From JBARKJ01 sp049801375 (GTDB lineage: Bacteria > Nitrospirota > JACRHJ01): DNA of 16,972 nt. The stretch spans positions 1-16,972 of the forward strand of contig JBARKJ010000036.1 of assembly GCA_049801375.1 (NCBI GenBank), written 5' to 3'. The notes below the pieces were generated by a model. It did not search any database and was not told the DNA's origin. It was given only the letters and a program-made list of their open reading frames with translations. Made by a program: the position numbers and the translations under genes. This document shows positions 14,971 to 16,972 of this stretch, piece by piece (the stretch's first letter is position 1; each line of letters starts with the position of its first letter).

Positions 14971-15780
14971 TTAGGACGAGATAGCGCTGTTATGCCCGAG
15001 CCTGCGCGAAATATCCTGAGCCGCGGTTTTTAAAAGAGGCAGGAGTTCAGTCTCCATTCTCTTTCTGGTCATACGGCAGCCCGGTCCGGATATGCATATC
15101 CCGGCGACTGCCCTGTTGGTGTAGTCCATGATAGGCACGGCGATACACATGACCTCTTCTTCGTATTCCTCTATGTCCAGAGCGTAACCTTTTTTTGCGA
15201 CATCTTTAAGATGTGCTATCAGCTCTTCCCGGTCCGTGATGGTGCTGGGGGTAAAACGCTGAAGCTTGGACCCAGCGAATATACGCTCTATCTCGTCCGC
15301 GTCAAGGTATGCAAGCTGTGCCTTCCCGACCGCCGTAGAGTATGCCGGGAGGAGGGAACCTACCCTGTTCGCCACCCTGACCGACTGGCTTGTCTCGGCG
15401 ATATCCAGATACACCACCTTATCGCATCGCAGCACAGCCACGTACACCGTCTCGTTGCATTCCTTGACAAGCTCGTCCATCACCGGCCGGGCCTGCTTTA
15501 AAAGCCCTGTCTGGGACAGGAATGCCTGGCCCATCTCAAAGGTGCGGATGCCCAGGCTGTAATTTCCGGACAGCTTGTTCTGCTCTATGTAACCACGGGT
15601 CTCCAGCGTTGCAAGAAGCCGGAAGACATTGTTTTTGTGCAGGTTAAGCTTTTCGGCGAGTTCGGTAACCCCAAGGTCATCCTTGGATATCCCCTTAAAC
15701 GCCTCCAATATGTCGAGCGCGTGGACAACAGATTGTATGGTGTAATCGTGTTTGTCCTTCTTTACCTTACAATTTGCCAA
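14971..15780 (-). CDS. IclR-family transcriptional regulator
   Basis: A 269-residue IclR-type regulator. Residues about 14-75 form the winged helix-turn-helix (YTIQSVVHALDILEAF, then LGVTELAEKLNLHKNNVFRLL as the recognition region). Residues about 90-265 are the effector domain, ending GISGPGCR-like (CISGPGCRMTRKRM) and the LLPLLKTAAQDISRRLG helix typical of the family. The effector cannot be read from sequence. The start is TTG (15778-15780) with AGGTG about 8 nt upstream; no ATG or GTG occurs in frame before the HTH. It has its own strong promoter and an operator-like motif at +1, and it stands just upstream of the C1/acs unit on the same strand. Control of that unit is plausible but inferred. 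Confidence 0.9.
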   Translation of the reverse strand: MANCKVKKDKHDYTIQSVVHALDILEAFKGISKDDLGVTELAEKLNLHKNNVFRLLATLETRGYIEQNKLSGNYSLGIRTFEMGQAFLSQTGLLKQARPVMDELVKECNETVYVAVLRCDKVVYLDIAETSQSVRVANRVGSLLPAYSTAVGKAQLAYLDADEIERIFAGSKLQRFTPSTITDREELIAHLKDVAKKGYALDIEEYEEEVMCIAVPIMDYTNRAVAGICISGPGCRMTRKRMETELLPLLKTAAQDISRRLGHNSAISS

Positions 15781-15816
15781 CTTAAAGCACCTGCTGATAA
15801 AAATTACTAAATCAAT

Positions 15817-15832
15817 GGTGGAATTTTTCGGT
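15817..15832 (-). promoter_or_regulatory. Candidate operator, site 2 (iclR promoter)
   Basis: The plus-strand sequence GGTGGAATTTTTCGGT begins 1 nt past the -10 box of the iclR promoter, so it would cover the transcription start. It matches the cooC2 leader site at 13 of 16 positions. Its placement is the classical one for autorepression. Recognition by the adjacent IclR protein is inferred from position and shared sequence. Confidence 0.5.
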
Positions 15833-15833
15833 C

Positions 15834-15862
15834 ATTTTAGAACAAAGTTTTATTTTAGTCAA
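15834..15862 (-). promoter_or_regulatory. sigma70-type promoter of iclR
   Basis: On the minus strand TTGACT (15857-15862) is followed after exactly 17 bp by TAAAAT (15834-15839). Both hexamers differ from consensus at one position. The start of transcription is expected near 15827, about 45 nt before the TTG start codon. This is the best promoter in the window. Confidence 0.75.
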
Positions 15863-15905
15863 TATATTTTTATGTCTGTTTTTCTTCTCCGTCTTCCAGC
15901 TTTCG

Positions 15906-16841
15906 TCATTTGAGCGATTTAGCCCGTAAAAACTGAAGGACTTTCGCCATGTCTTCGGGCACTTCCTTTTCAAACTGCATATATTTTCCGGTGGAAGGGT
16001 GGGTGATGCCCAGGAGCGCCGCGTGGAGCATCTGGCGGGGTATCTTCATCCCCAGAAGTTTCCCCGCGCCCGCGCCCCCGTATACCCGGTCCCCGGCAAG
16101 GGGGTGCCCGATGTGCGCCATATGCACCCGGACCTGGTGCGTCCTGCCCGTCTTTAACCTGAGCTTCAGATATGCTGCGCCGGGGAAGTTTTCTATCACC
16201 TTGTAATGCGTAAGCGCGTTCCTGCCCTGGAAGGTCACGGGTGACATCTTCTTCCTGTCCGTGACGTGCCGTCCTATCGCTACCGCCACGGTCCCTTCGA
16301 CGTCCTTGAAGGTCCCGACGGCTATCGCCGCATATTCACGGACGTTTTCGTGCGACTTGAACTGGCCGGCAAGCGCATAGTACGCCCGGTCGTTCCTCGC
16401 CGCCACCATGACCCCCGACGTATCCTTGTCTAGACGGTGGACTATCCCCGGCCTGAGACTGCCCCCCACGGAGGAGAGACTGCCGTACCTGTGCAGTAGC
16501 GCGTTAACGAGCGTCCCCGTAAAATTTCCAGCCGCCGGGTGCACCACCATCCCCGCCGGTTTGTTTATTACCACTATGTCCTCGTCCTCATAGAGAACCT
16601 CAATCGGGATGTCCTCGGGGATGGCCAGCACCGGCTGGGGCTCCGGCACGACAACGCCCACCAGGTCCCCAGGTCGAAGCTTGTAATTCGCTTTCTTCGG
16701 TTTGCCGGAGACTGTAACCAGCCCCTCGTCTATCAGTTTTTGAGCGTGGCTCCGGGTCAGGCCGAGACCTGTCCCTGCCAGGAAAACGTCCAGCCTGATT
16801 CCAGTTATTTCCGGATGAATTAATTTCTGAATATTACTTAT
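15906..16841 (-). CDS. rluD: RluD-type 23S rRNA pseudouridine synthase with non-canonical start
   Basis: A large ribosomal subunit pseudouridine synthase of the RluA/RluD family. The catalytic motif HRLDKDTSG is intact, with NKPAGMVVHPAAGN before it and LKTGRTHQVRVHMAHIGHPLAGD after it. An S4 RNA-binding domain (GIRLDVFLAGTGLGLTRSHA, then LIDEGLVTVSGKP) lies in the same frame upstream of the first GTG (16661). The open frame extends to a TGA at 16872-16874, but 16662-16871 has no ATG, GTG or TTG in frame. Starting at ATA (16839-16841), about 5 nt after AAGGG, gives 311 residues and puts the catalytic Asp at 138, against 139 in E. coli RluD. The true start, or a start lost by mutation or sequencing error, is uncertain. 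Starting at GTG 16661 would drop S4. Confidence 0.82.
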   Translation of the reverse strand: MSNIQKLIHPEITGIRLDVFLAGTGLGLTRSHAQKLIDEGLVTVSGKPKKANYKLRPGDLVGVVVPEPQPVLAIPEDIPIEVLYEDEDIVVINKPAGMVVHPAAGNFTGTLVNALLHRYGSLSSVGGSLRPGIVHRLDKDTSGVMVAARNDRAYYALAGQFKSHENVREYAAIAVGTFKDVEGTVAVAIGRHVTDRKKMSPVTFQGRNALTHYKVIENFPGAAYLKLRLKTGRTHQVRVHMAHIGHPLAGDRVYGGAGAGKLLGMKIPRQMLHAALLGITHPSTGKYMQFEKEVPEDMAKVLQFLRAKSLK

Positions 16842-16972
16842 CGTGGCCCTTAAAGCCTTTCTTGGAATGACTCAGGCTGGTAATTGCCGCAAATCCCTTG
16901 ACCGGGTGCGGCAGAAGCGAATGGTTTTCCAAAGCAGGCGGTAACGAGTGGTTATTCAAAGCAGACGGCTGA
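16842..16972 (-). other. Unidentified open frame at the right edge
   Basis: One minus-strand frame is open from the window edge to a TAA at about 16836-16838, with roughly 45 residues ending HSKKGFKGHDK. It is not recognised and may be non-coding. It contains a 27-nt imperfect direct repeat (16916-16936 against 16943-16963, 17 of 21 identical), which in this frame gives two nine-residue units, ALNNHSLPP and ALENHSLLP. If real, its stop would overlap the proposed ATA start of rluD. Confidence 0.25.

Overview
This window is a bacterial Wood-Ljungdahl (reductive acetyl-CoA) locus, read almost entirely on the minus strand. It encodes the bacterial-type carbon monoxide dehydrogenase/acetyl-CoA synthase module: cooS/acsA, acsB, both corrinoid iron-sulfur protein subunits (acsC, acsD) and the methyltransferase acsE. 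Around this lie folate one-carbon genes (metF, metV, 5-formyl-THF cyclo-ligase, folE, thyX, panB, and the start of formate-THF ligase), two CooC-type nickel-insertion ATPases and a DUF2520 Rossmann protein. An IclR-family regulator and an RluD-type pseudouridine synthase lie upstream. The gene content points to a strictly anaerobic bacterium that fixes CO2 or makes or oxidises acetate through bacterial-type ACS. The phylum cannot be read from the window. Moderately GC-rich genes with frequent ATA and AGG codons would fit lineages such as Desulfobacterota, Nitrospirota or Omnitrophota, but that is a weak inference.

Layout from right to left (the direction of transcription): an unidentified open frame at the right edge (16842-16972); an rluD-like gene with no ATG, GTG or TTG available for its S4 domain (15906-about 16841); a clear sigma70-type promoter and an iclR gene with a TTG start (14971-15780); a 347-bp AT-rich gap with weak terminators and promoter candidates; then a likely 14-gene unit running from 14623 to the intrinsic terminator at 331-356. 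Its order is cooC2, fau, folE, metV, metF, panB, thyX, cooC, DUF2520, acsE, acsD, acsC, acsB, cooS. Past the terminator, a hairpin-rich repeat precedes the N-terminus of fhs, which runs off the left edge.

How the genes work together: Fhs activates formate on tetrahydrofolate. FolE starts the pterin branch of folate synthesis, and the cyclo-ligase recovers 5-formyl-THF. MetF with MetV makes methyl-THF. AcsE moves the methyl group to the corrinoid protein AcsCD. CooS makes CO from CO2, and AcsB joins methyl, CO and CoA. ThyX and PanB draw on the same methylene-THF pool that MetF reduces, so the operon gathers three consumers of that branch point. Several junctions overlap (ATGA, TAATG, TTGA), which suggests translational coupling. 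The main leads are a 16-bp motif shared between the iclR promoter and the leader of the operon (a candidate IclR operator), the DUF2520 protein as a candidate ketopantoate reductase or cluster-assembly factor, the non-canonical rluD start, and two copies of a composite hairpin repeat.
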